Assembly: GCF_008520305.1 (NCBI RefSeq)
Contig: NZ_ML703300.1
Span: 1-58,392, forward strand
DNA length: 58,392 bases
Reading direction: 5' to 3'
From: Mesorhizobium sp. SARCC-RB16n
Lineage (GTDB): Bacteria; Pseudomonadota; Alphaproteobacteria; Rhizobiales; Rhizobiaceae
The notes under the pieces are model-generated. The model did not search any database. It was given only the letters and a program-made list of their open reading frames with translations, and had not been told where the DNA came from. Positions 26,975 through 36,769 of the stretch are shown piece after piece (position 1 is the stretch's first letter; every line of letters begins with the position of its first letter). The position numbers and the translations under genes were made by a program.

Positions 26975-27865
26975 GTGGTCGATTATCAACCAATAGTTAG
27001 CCGACTTCTGGCATCCGATACCTGCGCCATCGAGTTGGTGTCAGACGGTGTCAACAAGATTTTGCGGCTCTCAGTCCACGATGAGGACGTCTTCATGCGG
27101 CTGAGTCCGACGGAGTTGCACTCCAGGTCGGATCTTTGTCGCGAAACAGCGCTGGTGCAAGATCTTCACGCTTCAGACGTCCCATGCTGCGAGATTGTCG
27201 AAATCGGCGGTCGGCCGGTACTTGGTCCGGTTGATATCGATGGAATTGAATACCACGCGCTTCTGACGCGAACCATCACGGGCCGTCCGGCAGAGCCATG
27301 TACGGCCCACGCCGCCGCCTTTGGGAAATCGCTTGCTAAATTACACAGGGCCAATATCGCGACACCGGAAAAACGCTCTGGATCGAAAAGTGTGCGGTTG
27401 ATAAAGCCCATTTTCCAGCCAGTCATCGATGAGCTGTCGAAAGCCATCGATGGGATCGATTTGGGGACCCAAGATCCATCAACGGGCATATGTCACGGCG
27501 ACGCACGCATCGGCAATTCGATCATCCTCGATGGGACAGCCATCTTGTTCGATTTCGAGTTCGCCGGAATGAACGACCTGGCGTCCGATATAGCCACGTT
27601 TCTGTGGTGCCTTCTTGCTGAACCTAACGTTGATGCAGCGTCCACATACCGCTCCTTTGTTGGATCATACCGGAGCGAGTACAACATCGTTTTTACTCAG
27701 AATGAGCTGAAACGCGCTTATCTAAATAAGGAGATTAATAATCTGTATTTTCTAAGTGCGTTCATCCGCACAGATCGCGCAACAACGCTCGCCGCAATCA
27801 ACTACGCACGAGATACGATCAGCTTCGTCATGAGTGATCGATTTGACCGCTATGAGTGGGGCTGA
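26975..27865 (+). CDS. Aminoglycoside phosphotransferase (APH)-family kinase
   Basis: A 296-residue protein of the APH/choline-kinase fold. The catalytic loop is CHGDARIGN (His-Gly-Asp with Asn five residues after the Asp) and the metal-binding motif is ILFDFEFAGMND, both intact. The N-terminal lobe has DGVNKILRLSVHDEDVFMRLSP, the expected strand with a nucleotide-contacting region. Such enzymes phosphorylate small hydroxylated substrates, including homoserine, choline, sugars and antibiotics; the substrate cannot be read here. The start is a GTG just after the preceding stop. The last residues overlap the next gene by 14 bp, so these genes look like a small operon. Confidence 0.85.
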   Translation: MVDYQPIVSRLLASDTCAIELVSDGVNKILRLSVHDEDVFMRLSPTELHSRSDLCRETALVQDLHASDVPCCEIVEIGGRPVLGPVDIDGIEYHALLTRTITGRPAEPCTAHAAAFGKSLAKLHRANIATPEKRSGSKSVRLIKPIFQPVIDELSKAIDGIDLGTQDPSTGICHGDARIGNSIILDGTAILFDFEFAGMNDLASDIATFLWCLLAEPNVDAASTYRSFVGSYRSEYNIVFTQNELKRAYLNKEINNLYFLSAFIRTDRATTLAAINYARDTISFVMSDRFDRYEWG

Positions 27866-28343
27866 TCAACTCTCTGCTCCTGGTATATCCATTCGATCTC
27901 CACGGAACGGGGACAGACGTGGCCTTGAAAACGTATACCTATCGGACTCGTTCAGCGCATTTGCACCTACTTCCCCGGACAAGGCGACCGTCGCGGCGAC
28001 TGTCGATGCGAATTTGGGTGAACTACGGCAAAATTCGCGAAAATTCATTTTCCGAGTCGCGTCTGATGTGGACGCCGTAGTGGGCTTCGCGATCTGCTGC
28101 CAAAAAAGGAGCGGCAGGTGGGAGCTTCAAGTCGGCGTCCGTTCTGACGCCAGGGGTCGTGGGATTGGAACGGCGCTGCTCAGGGAAATGTTTTCCGAAC
28201 TGGGACGGCGCGGCCCCGGTTGCTGCGAAGCGGTCGTTCACTCCAGGAATCTCGTATCGCTTCGGCTACTTGCGCCATTTTTTCCCGAGCGCGGTGTGCA
28301 TAAAAGCATGGCGGGGTTCTTGATGTGTGTTTCACATTGGTGA
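27852..28343 (+). CDS. GNAT-family N-acetyltransferase
   Basis: A 163-residue acetyltransferase. The acetyl-CoA-binding motif is visible as VGVRSDARGRGIGTALLREMF, preceded by VVGFAICCQKRSGRWEL, the usual central strands. The C-terminal part AVVHSRNLVSLRLLAPFFPERGV corresponds to the last helix-strand unit. I chose the ATG at 27852, which overlaps the upstream kinase gene by 14 bp; a GTG at 27834 would add 6 residues. Pairing with a kinase-fold gene suggests a shared small-molecule substrate, but no pathway can be named. Confidence 0.82.
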   Translation: MSGADQLSAPGISIRSPRNGDRRGLENVYLSDSFSAFAPTSPDKATVAATVDANLGELRQNSRKFIFRVASDVDAVVGFAICCQKRSGRWELQVGVRSDARGRGIGTALLREMFSELGRRGPGCCEAVVHSRNLVSLRLLAPFFPERGVHKSMAGFLMCVSHW

Positions 28344-28464
28344 GCCATCAATTTCCGTCTGACCAAGCGGGCACAGTTCGCATTATCGCGTCGCCAATCA
28401 CACAAAAAGCTTATTTGAAGGAAGTTCCAGTCATCCGAGCAGCAGACGCGCACAACCCCGAAAC

Positions 28465-29847
28465 TCACGCAACCTCGGCGTCTCCGTCAACCTGACAGAA
28501 CAGTTCCACATTCAAACCGCCGCTGTCGGAATCGCGCAGGCTCAAGGGAAACTGGTGCAGCCGTGCTATCGCCGAGACCAGGCTCAGCCCCAGGCCGGTT
28601 CCGGGCGTCTGGCGGCTGGGGTCGAGGCGATAGAAGCGGCGAAGCACGTTGCCGCGCTCCTCAGCTGGAATTCCGGAGCCAGTATCCCAAACCCGCACGA
28701 TGGATCCTGTAGGCGCCGCAACCAGTTCTAGTCCGACCCGCCCGCCCGCCGGCGTAAATTTGACGGCGTTGTCGACCAGATTGGCCAAGGCCTCGAAAAG
28801 AAGGTCGCCATCCGCGTCAACCAGCGCGGCTGGTTGACAGGCGACGACGAAGTCGAGGCCGCGCTCTTCCGCAATCGGCTGGTAGAATTCGGCCAGGGCG
28901 GTAACGATCTCGCCAAGATCGACCTTGGAAAAATTCTCCCGACGGCGGCTCTGCTCGACCTCGGCAATGCGCATCAGGGCGGCGATGGTCGCGAGCAACT
29001 GGTCGATATCGCCCAGGGACTTCTGCATCGCCTCCTTGACAGGTCCGTCGTCCGAAATCGCACGCATGCTGCGCTCGAGGCGCGAGCGCAGGCGCGTCAG
29101 CGGGGTTCTGAGATCGTGGGCAATTGCGTCCCCTGCCCCTTTCACGTCGCCGACGAGCCGCTCGATCTCGTCGAGCATAGCGTTGACGATCACCGACAGT
29201 TTGTCGAACTCGTCCTGACGCTTGTGAACCGGCAATCGCCGGTCGAAATGGCCCTGCATGATGGAACTGCAGGCGCGGCGCACGGCTTCGACGCGCCGCA
29301 ACATTGCCTGGCTCATCACAACCCCGCCGATCAGCGATATGGCCAATGCCGGGAACACTGCGAGCAACAAGGCCCGCACGATGATCTCCCTTATCTCGTC
29401 GACCGATTCCGTCGCGTGGCCGAGGACGAGCAGGTTGCCGTTCTTGAGACTGGTTGAGACGATACGCACGTGCTCGGAAGTTGAGCCTTCCCCATCGTTG
29501 AGGGAAAGCGTCAAAGTTTGCGGATTGTCGAGGCCCGGCAATATTGGCGGCAACGCCGCCATATTGCCGGCCAGGCGTGTGCGATCGATGGCGAAGATCC
29601 CGAACGCCTTTTCCCGGCGCCGGTCGTCGGCCAATGCCTTCTGGATGCGGGCCGGAAGCGAGGCCGGATCGCTGTTGGCAAAGGAGCGGGCATCGGCGAT
29701 CAGGGCATCGTCGATCTGGCGTGTGAGGTAGCCGACGGTCTCCCGGTAGAGGAAGCCGGCCATCGACAAGAGCGCAACAGCCAGGATCGCCGCTGCCCCG
29801 ATGGTACGGCGGAAGCTTGCCGTCTCCAAAATCCTAATTTTGTGCAC
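28465..29847 (-). CDS. Sensor histidine kinase of the RND efflux operon
   Basis: A 460-residue inner-membrane sensor kinase. There are two membrane segments (about residues 14-33 and 158-178) around a periplasmic domain of some 125 residues, then HAMP, the dimerisation domain with His244 in AIAHDLRTPLTRLRS, and the ATPase domain with NLVDNAVKF, VWDTGSGIP and GTGLGLSLV. All catalytic motifs are intact. Its start overlaps the response-regulator stop by 14 bp, so the pair is co-translated. It is the last gene of the minus-strand operon that begins with the membrane-fusion protein, and it probably tunes pump expression to envelope stress or a pump substrate. Confidence 0.92.
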   Translation of the reverse strand: MHKIRILETASFRRTIGAAAILAVALLSMAGFLYRETVGYLTRQIDDALIADARSFANSDPASLPARIQKALADDRRREKAFGIFAIDRTRLAGNMAALPPILPGLDNPQTLTLSLNDGEGSTSEHVRIVSTSLKNGNLLVLGHATESVDEIREIIVRALLLAVFPALAISLIGGVVMSQAMLRRVEAVRRACSSIMQGHFDRRLPVHKRQDEFDKLSVIVNAMLDEIERLVGDVKGAGDAIAHDLRTPLTRLRSRLERSMRAISDDGPVKEAMQKSLGDIDQLLATIAALMRIAEVEQSRRRENFSKVDLGEIVTALAEFYQPIAEERGLDFVVACQPAALVDADGDLLFEALANLVDNAVKFTPAGGRVGLELVAAPTGSIVRVWDTGSGIPAEERGNVLRRFYRLDPSRQTPGTGLGLSLVSAIARLHQFPLSLRDSDSGGLNVELFCQVDGDAEVA

Positions 29848-30508
29848 GAAGGACGAATCCCCGGCCGCGGACCGTATGGATCAATGGCACTTCACCCGGC
29901 TGATCGATCTTGCGGCGCAGGCGACCGAGGTGAACGTCGACGAGGTTGGTTCCCGGGTCGAAGCGATAGTGCCAGACCTGCTCGAACAGCATGGCCCGGG
30001 TGACGACCTGGTTTGCATGACGAAGCATGTATTCAAGCAGCTTGATCTCGCGCGGCACGAGATCGACTTCGCGCGAGCCGCGTCGCACCGTGCGCGTCAG
30101 AAGGTCGAGTTCCAGATCGTGGAGTCGAAGGATCGTCAGGCGCGGATCGGGAGATCGGCGCGCCAGAACTTCGACGCGCGTCCGCAGTTCCGCCGGAGAG
30201 AATGGCTTCACGAGGTAGTCGTCTCCTCCTGCCCTCAATCCTCTGATGCGTTCATCGACACTGGACAGCGCGCTGAGGACAAGAACCGGCGTATCCACGC
30301 CGCCCCCGCGCAAGATTTCGAGCAGGCTCAGACCGTCAAGGCCGGGCAGGAGGCGATCGAGCGTAATGACGTCAAAGACCTGGGTTTGAGCCTTGGCCAA
30401 CCCATCGGGGCCGCTCGCCGCGCGCACAACGTCAAATCCAGCTGCACTGAACTCGTCGACGATCTCTTCTGCTGTCTCCGCATCGTCTTCGACGACAAGG
30501 ACCTTCAT
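29834..30508 (-). CDS. OmpR/PhoB-family response regulator
   Basis: A 224-residue regulator with a receiver domain (acidic pair in VVEDDAE, phosphoacceptor Asp51 in ITLDRLLPGLDG, Lys in DYLVKPF) and a C-terminal winged-helix DNA-binding domain (VPREIKLLEYMLRHANQVVTR, TNLVDVHLGRLRRKID, IHTVRGRGFVL). I chose the ATG at 30508, where the receiver begins; the open frame continues 118 codons upstream into the pump gene's 3' end and is not used. It lies 83 bp after the RND pump gene and is coupled to the sensor kinase. Confidence 0.94.
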   Translation of the reverse strand: MKVLVVEDDAETAEEIVDEFSAAGFDVVRAASGPDGLAKAQTQVFDVITLDRLLPGLDGLSLLEILRGGGVDTPVLVLSALSSVDERIRGLRAGGDDYLVKPFSPAELRTRVEVLARRSPDPRLTILRLHDLELDLLTRTVRRGSREVDLVPREIKLLEYMLRHANQVVTRAMLFEQVWHYRFDPGTNLVDVHLGRLRRKIDQPGEVPLIHTVRGRGFVLRAQN

Positions 30509-30591
30509 CACCGCAGCGGGTCCTCTTTCCTGGCTGGCGTCTGGCGCAGCCGCACTCGTTCGGGGCGGGAGCGAGCATGGCCGGCACACCG

Positions 30592-33500
30592 CTATTGCGC
30601 CAGCACAGGGGGATCGGCCGGCCGATGTCCGATCATCCGCTGTTTGACGGCTGTTATCAATCCGGCAAACTGTTGCATATAGAGATAGATGATAGGCGTG
30701 GTGTAGAGGGTCAGCATCTGGGAGACACAGAGTCCGCCGACAATGGCGATGCCGAGCGGGCGCCTCAGTTCCGAGCCAACGCCCGTGCCCAAGGCAAGCG
30801 GCAGAGCGCCGAGCAAGGCGCAGAGCGTGGTCATGGTGATCGGGCGGAACCGCAGGATGCAAGCCTCGATGATGGCTTCCTTCGGCGACAAACCTCTTTG
30901 ACGCTCGGCCGACACCGCGAAGTCGATCATCATGATCGCGTTCTTCTTGACGATGCCGATGAGAAGGATGATGCCAACGAGCCCCATGACGTCGAGCTGA
31001 CCTCCCAGGACCATGAGCGCGGCAAGCGCGCCGACACCTGCCGAGGGCAACGTCGACAGAATGGTGAGCGGGTGGATCACGCTCTCATAGAGCACGCCAA
31101 GGACGATGTAGACGGCAATCAATGCGGCCGCGATCAGCATTGGCTGCGTCCCCAGCGAAGCTTGGAACGCCTGCGCCGTACCCTGGAAGCCTGTCTGCAC
31201 CGTTGCCGGCATGCCAAGCCGCGCCTGCATGGCGTCGACGGCGGTCACGGCGTCCCCGAGGGCAACATTCGGCGCGAGATTGAAGCTCAGCGTAACCGAG
31301 GGGTACAAGCCCTGGTGATTGATCGCCAGAGGCGCCACGGAAGCACCCACCTTGGCAAAGGTGCTGAGCGGGATTTGCTTTGCCACATTGTTGCCGACAT
31401 AGAGAGCATCCAGCGCACCGGCATCGACCCGGTATTGGGGATCGACTTCCATGATGATCTTGTGCTGGTCGAGTTGGGTGAAGATGGTCGCGATCTGACG
31501 CTGACCGAACGCATCATAAAGCGTGTCGTCTATGGCCTGAGGGGTGACGCCGAGGCGGGACGCCGTATCGCGGTCGATGACGATGTCGGCGTGCGGCGCC
31601 GCTGATTGCAGATCGTTGGCAACGTCACGGACCTGAGGCAGCTTGCGCAGCTCGGCGGTCATTGTGTCCGCCCATTTGTACAGCTCAGGCAGATTGGGGT
31701 CCTGCAGGGTGTACTGGAACTGCGTCTGGGAACTGCGTCCGCCGACGTTGATGCCCTGCACCGCCTGCATCGCCACGCTGATGCCGGACACCCCCGCCGT
31801 TTCCTTGCGAAGGCGCGAGATCACCTGATCGGCAGAGAGCGACCGTTGGGAAAACGGCTTGAGGGCGATCTGCAGGTTGCCGGAGTTCATGCGCCCCGAC
31901 CCGCCGAGGGTCGACCGGACAGTCTCGATGGCGGGATCCTTCAGGATAAGATCGACCACCTGCTGCTGCTTGGCTGCCATGGCCTGAAAGGAGATGTCCT
32001 GCGCGGCCTGTGTCGATCCGGAAATCAATCCGAGATCCTGCTGCGGGAAGAACCCCTTCGGAATTGCGAGGAACAGTTGCGCCGTCAGGGCCAAGGTCGC
32101 CAAGAAGCAGAGCAGGACAAGTCTTGGATGTCCGACCGCGACGTGCAGCGAACGGCTATAACCCTGCTGAATAACGTCGAAGCCGCGCTCTAGCAGCCGG
32201 GACAGCCGGTTGGGTCTGGCCTCCTTTTCGTGGCCCTTGATCATCAAGGCGCACATCATCGGTGTCAGGGTAAGCGAAACGACAGCCGAGATGATCAGCG
32301 CCACGGCGACCGTGACCGAGAACTCACGGAACAGCCGGCCGACCATGCCGCTCATCAGCAGCAGCGGGATGAAGACCGCGATCAGCGAGACCGTCATGGA
32401 AACGACCGTGAAGCCGATCTCGCTCGCCCCCTTCAAGGTGGCCTGCAATGGCGATAGGCCATTCTCGACATGCCGGACGATGTTCTCGATCACGACGATA
32501 GCGTCGTCGACGACGAAGCCGACGGCGATGGTCAGTCCCATCAGCGAGATGTTGTCGAGCGTATAGCCCAGCATGTACATCACGCCGAAGGTGCCGATCA
32601 GGGACACAGGAATGGTGACGGCCGGAATCACGGTCGCGCTGAAACTCTTCAAAAAGACGAAAATGGTGAGAACGACCAGCCCGATCGTGATCATGAGCGT
32701 GAATTGAACGTCGGCAACGGCGGTACGAACGGCGACCGTGGAATCACCCACCGTGGCGATACTGACCGAAGGCGGCAGCCGCGATCGCAGTCCGGGCAGC
32801 GCGTCCCTCACACCCTTGACGACATCGACGGCGTTGGCGCCTGCTTGCAGATGCACGTCGATCAGCACGGCCTTCTGGTTGTTGTACCAGGCGCCCAGCG
32901 TTGTGTTTTCAACGCTGTTTATTGCGCTGCCGATGTCGCTGATGCGTAGGGGAGATCCATTGCGGTACGCGATGATTGCCGAATTGACGTTGCCGGCCGT
33001 CAGGAGCTGGTCGTTGGCGTCCAGGGTTACTGAGCGTTGCGCGCCGTCAAGCGTGCCCTTCGGGCCGTTGGTAGTAGCCAGCGTCAGCGCTGAGCGAACA
33101 TCTTCGAGACTCATGCCGAGAGCCGCGAGCTTGGTCGGATCGACCTGGATTCGCATGGCGGATTTCGAGGAGCCAGGCATGTCGACAAAGCCGGCGCCCG
33201 GGATTTGCGACAAGGTCTGGGCGACCGTATTGGCCGCGGCGTCCATGACCAACGGCAGCGGAATCGTGTCCGACTGCATCACGATGGAGATGACGGTGAA
33301 CAGCGCCGGATTGATCTTGTGGTAGGTGGGCGGACTCTGCATGGTTTTGGGCAGCGAGCCGCTGGCCGCCGTGATCGCCGTCTGAACATCCTGAGCCGCG
33401 CTGTCGATATTGCGGCTGAGATCGAACTGCAGCGTCAGGTTCGAGTTGCCCAGGGTGCTCGTGGAGGTCATCTGGGCCATGCCGGGGATGGTCGAGAATT

Positions 33501-33708
33501 GCTGCTCGAGCGGGCTCGCGACCGTGCTCGCCATGGTTTCGGCATTGGCACCGGGCAACGTGGCCTGCACTGAGACGGTGGGGAAGTCGACCTGCGGCAG
33601 CGAGGAGATGGGTAGCAGCATGTAGGCGACCAGGCCGACGAGCACGATGCCAAGGGTCAGCAATCCGGTTGCCACGGGTCGCTGGACGAAGATGCTGGAG
33701 ATGTTCAA
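30592..33708 (-). CDS. RND efflux transporter, MdtB/MdtC-like
   Basis: A 1038-residue inner-membrane drug-proton antiporter of the hydrophobe/amphiphile efflux (HAE1) group. The start region NISSIFVQRPVATGLLTLGIVLVGLVAY is typical, and the proton-relay Asp pair is present in GFVVDDAIVVIENIVRHVENG. The two large periplasmic loops and the repeated twelve-helix layout are complete. The start is a TTG at 33708 with AAGGA just upstream; an ATG 19 codons earlier gives an atypical N-terminus. Only one RND gene is present, whereas E. coli MdtB and MdtC work as a heteromultimer. It pairs with the upstream membrane-fusion protein; no outer-membrane channel gene is in the window. Confidence 0.93.
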   Translation of the reverse strand: MNISSIFVQRPVATGLLTLGIVLVGLVAYMLLPISSLPQVDFPTVSVQATLPGANAETMASTVASPLEQQFSTIPGMAQMTSTSTLGNSNLTLQFDLSRNIDSAAQDVQTAITAASGSLPKTMQSPPTYHKINPALFTVISIVMQSDTIPLPLVMDAAANTVAQTLSQIPGAGFVDMPGSSKSAMRIQVDPTKLAALGMSLEDVRSALTLATTNGPKGTLDGAQRSVTLDANDQLLTAGNVNSAIIAYRNGSPLRISDIGSAINSVENTTLGAWYNNQKAVLIDVHLQAGANAVDVVKGVRDALPGLRSRLPPSVSIATVGDSTVAVRTAVADVQFTLMITIGLVVLTIFVFLKSFSATVIPAVTIPVSLIGTFGVMYMLGYTLDNISLMGLTIAVGFVVDDAIVVIENIVRHVENGLSPLQATLKGASEIGFTVVSMTVSLIAVFIPLLLMSGMVGRLFREFSVTVAVALIISAVVSLTLTPMMCALMIKGHEKEARPNRLSRLLERGFDVIQQGYSRSLHVAVGHPRLVLLCFLATLALTAQLFLAIPKGFFPQQDLGLISGSTQAAQDISFQAMAAKQQQVVDLILKDPAIETVRSTLGGSGRMNSGNLQIALKPFSQRSLSADQVISRLRKETAGVSGISVAMQAVQGINVGGRSSQTQFQYTLQDPNLPELYKWADTMTAELRKLPQVRDVANDLQSAAPHADIVIDRDTASRLGVTPQAIDDTLYDAFGQRQIATIFTQLDQHKIIMEVDPQYRVDAGALDALYVGNNVAKQIPLSTFAKVGASVAPLAINHQGLYPSVTLSFNLAPNVALGDAVTAVDAMQARLGMPATVQTGFQGTAQAFQASLGTQPMLIAAALIAVYIVLGVLYESVIHPLTILSTLPSAGVGALAALMVLGGQLDVMGLVGIILLIGIVKKNAIMMIDFAVSAERQRGLSPKEAIIEACILRFRPITMTTLCALLGALPLALGTGVGSELRRPLGIAIVGGLCVSQMLTLYTTPIIYLYMQQFAGLITAVKQRMIGHRPADPPVLAQ

Positions 33709-33808
33709 CTTGCGGTCCTTCGCTCGATAAGCGCATTGATCGGCCTGGATCCAGGCGCCGCCCAACCGGCTGCAGTAGGATTGCGCGCAGCGGATTGGCC
33801 GTGCTGCT

Positions 33809-35068
33809 TCATGGGGTCTGGCTGGTCGCCACGATCGCGGGCGGAGCCGCGGCGTTTTGCGATACGGCGCTGTCGGACAGCGCCGACACCTTCATCCCTG
33901 GCTTCAGGCTGTATTGCCCGTCGGTCACCACCGTATCGCCGGCGCTCAAGCCCGATGCGATGACGGTGACGTCACCAGCTACTCGCTTGACCTTCACCGG
34001 CTGCTGAACCAGCGTCGAGTCTCCAGGCTTGATCAGATAAACATAGGTGCCATTGGTCGATTGTTGAACGGCGGTAGAGGGAACGGAGGTCGCCTGGGAC
34101 AGGAGCGCGCTCTGAAACAGAGCCTTGACGAATTGGCCCGGCTTCAACTGATGATCCTTGTTCGGGAAAGTCGCCTTCAATCTGATGGTCGCCGTTGCCG
34201 GATCGATGTGATTGTCTACGAGGCTCAACGTTCCCGAGCCGAGCGGTCTGTCATCGTTTGCCGCCAAGGCGGTGATGGCGACCGCGGAGGCCGGCGCTCC
34301 GACCGGCCAGTCGCCAATGGCTTCTGACGGAACCGTAAAGACGACCGAGATCGGCTCGAGCTGGTTGATGGTGACGATCCCGGGATCGCTCGGGGTGATC
34401 ATGTTGCCCTCATCGATCATCCGGATACCGGCCACGCCATCGATCGGTGAGGAGATCGTGGCATAATCGAGCTGGGTCTGCGCGCTTTCGATGGCGGCCT
34501 TGTCCACCAGGATCATGGCCTCGGTCTGGGCGATCTGCGCCTTCTGCGTCTCGAGGGTCTGGCTGGACGCGAAGCCCTTCTGTGCCAGTTGCGAAATGCG
34601 TTGCAGATCGGCCTGGGTATTGGCGAGCAGAGCCTGATCCTTGGCCAGATTGGCCTCGGCCTGATGCAGGGGGCCGACTAGGGCGCTCGGGTCCAGATGC
34701 GCAAGCACGTCGTTGGCATGCACCGTCTGGCCTTCCGTGAACACGATGTCTTTGATCTGCCCGCTGACACGAGGCTTGACCGTCACGCTGTTGAAGGGCT
34801 GGACCGTTCCGAGCCCGGTGACCCGGATTGGAACGTTTCCCAACTGTGCCTGAGCCGCGTTGACCGGTGTGGGGGGCGTCGGTGCCGCAGGGGGGACTGC
34901 CGCCGCCGAAGGACGCGCGCCGACATAGGTATAGGCAGCGTAAGCGCCACCGCTACATAGGGCGATGGCCAGCAACAGGCGGAAGAAACGCGAGCGGCGA
35001 GGCCGCGCCGCAGGAACGGGCTCCGGCTCCATCGGCTCCTGCTGCTTGTCTGAAAGCTGTTCGCTCAT
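33809..35068 (-). CDS. Efflux membrane-fusion (periplasmic adaptor) protein, MdtA-like
   Basis: A 419-residue adaptor that links the RND pump to an outer-membrane channel. It has a short cytosolic N-terminus, one membrane helix (FFRLLLAIALCSGGAYAAYTYV), a Pro/Ala-rich linker, the lipoyl-type half-motif VKPRVSGQIKDIVFTEGQTVHANDVLAHLDP, a long alpha-hairpin (LHQAEANLAKDQALLANTQADL and onward), the second lipoyl half DYATISSPIDGVAGI, and the barrel and membrane-proximal domains (RLKATFPNKDHQLKPGQFVKA). It is the first gene of the efflux operon, 100 bp before the pump gene. Confidence 0.93.
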   Translation of the reverse strand: MSEQLSDKQQEPMEPEPVPAARPRRSRFFRLLLAIALCSGGAYAAYTYVGARPSAAAVPPAAPTPPTPVNAAQAQLGNVPIRVTGLGTVQPFNSVTVKPRVSGQIKDIVFTEGQTVHANDVLAHLDPSALVGPLHQAEANLAKDQALLANTQADLQRISQLAQKGFASSQTLETQKAQIAQTEAMILVDKAAIESAQTQLDYATISSPIDGVAGIRMIDEGNMITPSDPGIVTINQLEPISVVFTVPSEAIGDWPVGAPASAVAITALAANDDRPLGSGTLSLVDNHIDPATATIRLKATFPNKDHQLKPGQFVKALFQSALLSQATSVPSTAVQQSTNGTYVYLIKPGDSTLVQQPVKVKRVAGDVTVIASGLSAGDTVVTDGQYSLKPGMKVSALSDSAVSQNAAAPPAIVATSQTP

Positions 35069-35425
35069 TGAGCTCTCCTGGTCGAAACCGCGTTGGCACT
35101 GTCTTGTTGCACTGCAGCATTACGCCGAAGAGCCGGCTCCGCTATTAAAATCCCTGTTAAGAATGGGGGGCGGTGCGGCCAGGTGCGTTCGACGCGAATG
35201 TAGACTGGCGACAGGGTTGGAAGCCCAACGTCTGCCCTCGCGGAACCTGCGGATGTGGCGGGGGCTCTCGCTGAATTCTCCGACGCCTTGCAGCACCGGT
35301 AGCGCATCGCCGCAGGGTCGCCTCAGGCTGAAGGATCTACGCAAGAGTCGGTCGCCGATACCAGCAATGCGCAAAAAGCAAGAGCGGCGGGCCAAGCCCG
35401 CCACTCTATGTACTGCGAGGTTAGA

Positions 35426-35674
35426 TTAACGACCCCAGATTCCCTGGCCGGACTGGGCCGGCGCATTGATCGTGAGGTCACTACGCTGAGCTGCATCCCT
35501 CCCCGCATCCGACGCCCTATCCGACTTCTGGATGGAGCCCGTAAACGTGTTGTCGACATTGCCAATCGGGGCAGTCGGCTGGTTGGCGTTGTTGGAGCCG
35601 TAGTGGTCTGAGCCGGCAAACGCGGTGCCCGTGGCAATGAGGATGGCGGCCGCGGTGAGTGCGATCTTTTTCAT
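35426..35674 (-). CDS. DUF680-family small exported protein
   Basis: An 82-residue protein with a clear Sec signal, MKKIALTAAAILIATGTAFAG, followed by SDHYGSNNANQPTAP and a polar, Asn/Asp-rich mature part of about 60 residues. This pattern is typical of DUF680, a family mostly found in multiple copies in Mesorhizobium, and is one of the best taxonomic hints in the window. The function is unknown; the mature protein is probably periplasmic. It lies alone between the efflux operon and a gene-poor stretch. Confidence 0.88.
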   Translation of the reverse strand: MKKIALTAAAILIATGTAFAGSDHYGSNNANQPTAPIGNVDNTFTGSIQKSDRASDAGRDAAQRSDLTINAPAQSGQGIWGR

Positions 35675-36769
35675 TTCAATTACTCCGGTACTTCATGGTT
35701 TCGTCCGTCAAGTGGCGTACCCTTGGGAGGAGTTTGCGTCGCTCGGACCACCCCGAAGTGGTTTTACCTAGCGGCTGCTTCCAATCACAAAGATGTTCAG
35801 TCCGCGCCACGAGTCCGGCCCTTGAAATTTCGCACTGGACTGCGAGGGCGACAACTTTCCTGAATGTTATCAGGAGATTAGACGACTGTTCTTGTGCCGG
35901 AGCCAAGCCGGCATTCACCCAGTCCTGTTAGAACGCGTTACCTTATACAATTATTTATAGTTCAAAAGATCGAAGTTCGGTTGTGTCCCGACCACTCCAG
36001 GTCCTGTTCCATCAGGTGGTGTGGCTCGGCGGTTTATGAAGCCGCTCGCAACGCCCACCCGAAGGACTGGCGGCACTTTTGCCGCTGGTGCCGGCACCAG
36101 GGTCTCGAGCCTCTCCCCGGATCCCAAGATCATCCGGCTCTAGATCAGCGCCTTCGCCGCCGGCGAGCCGAGGCAATAGGAGGGGTCAAATCGTCACTTC
36201 GCTTGATAGCCAAACGATCCATTAGAGCAGTTATTCAGATTGGCACTTCGGTTGCCGCTCTGGACCAGCATCACGTTGGCAGCCGCCGCGCTGACCACGT
36301 GACCGAGGCATGAACCCGGGGAGACCTCAATTGAAAGGCCGCGAAACATCGGCCGCTCGATGATCGGTGCGAAGACACCAAAAAACGAAAGAGACCCTAG
36401 AAGTGCCGCCAGCCAATGGGGCCCAGCCGCGAGCCACCATATTTCACGCACCAGACGTTGACGTCAGTCTGTCGTCAGGAAGGTCTCCTAATCAGTTTCT
36501 GCCGCCGCTGTGCTGTAGCCCGATCCAACCGGGCCATGGGCGGCACGCCCTGCCCGCTACTTCCTCCCTGCGGGCAGGGCGCCATTCAAGAGATGGGCGA
36601 AAAGGCAGCGCTGACAAATGAAGGACTGGAGAAAAGTGGTTTCACTGAGAATGATTGCGTCGCCGCTTGGCGACCTGGCATTTGCAGTTGAGGCGCTTGG
36701 AGAGTTTGACGACTTCTCAAAGGACTACCGGGATCCTGTCGATCGACCGGAGTTTGGCTGCCGGCTGCA
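35675..36769. other. Gene-poor 1.1-kb stretch
   Basis: I see no supported gene. The longest candidates (36194-36451 minus, 36416-36691 plus) have no domain, no good ribosome site and compositions expected of chance frames. The first 250 bp are likely the promoter region of the DUF680 gene. Confidence 0.4.

Noticed and set aside
36194-36451. 85-residue minus-strand frame with a hydrophobic start
   Set aside because: It has no ribosome site and no recognised family, and the hydrophobic part is short and poorly placed for a signal peptide.
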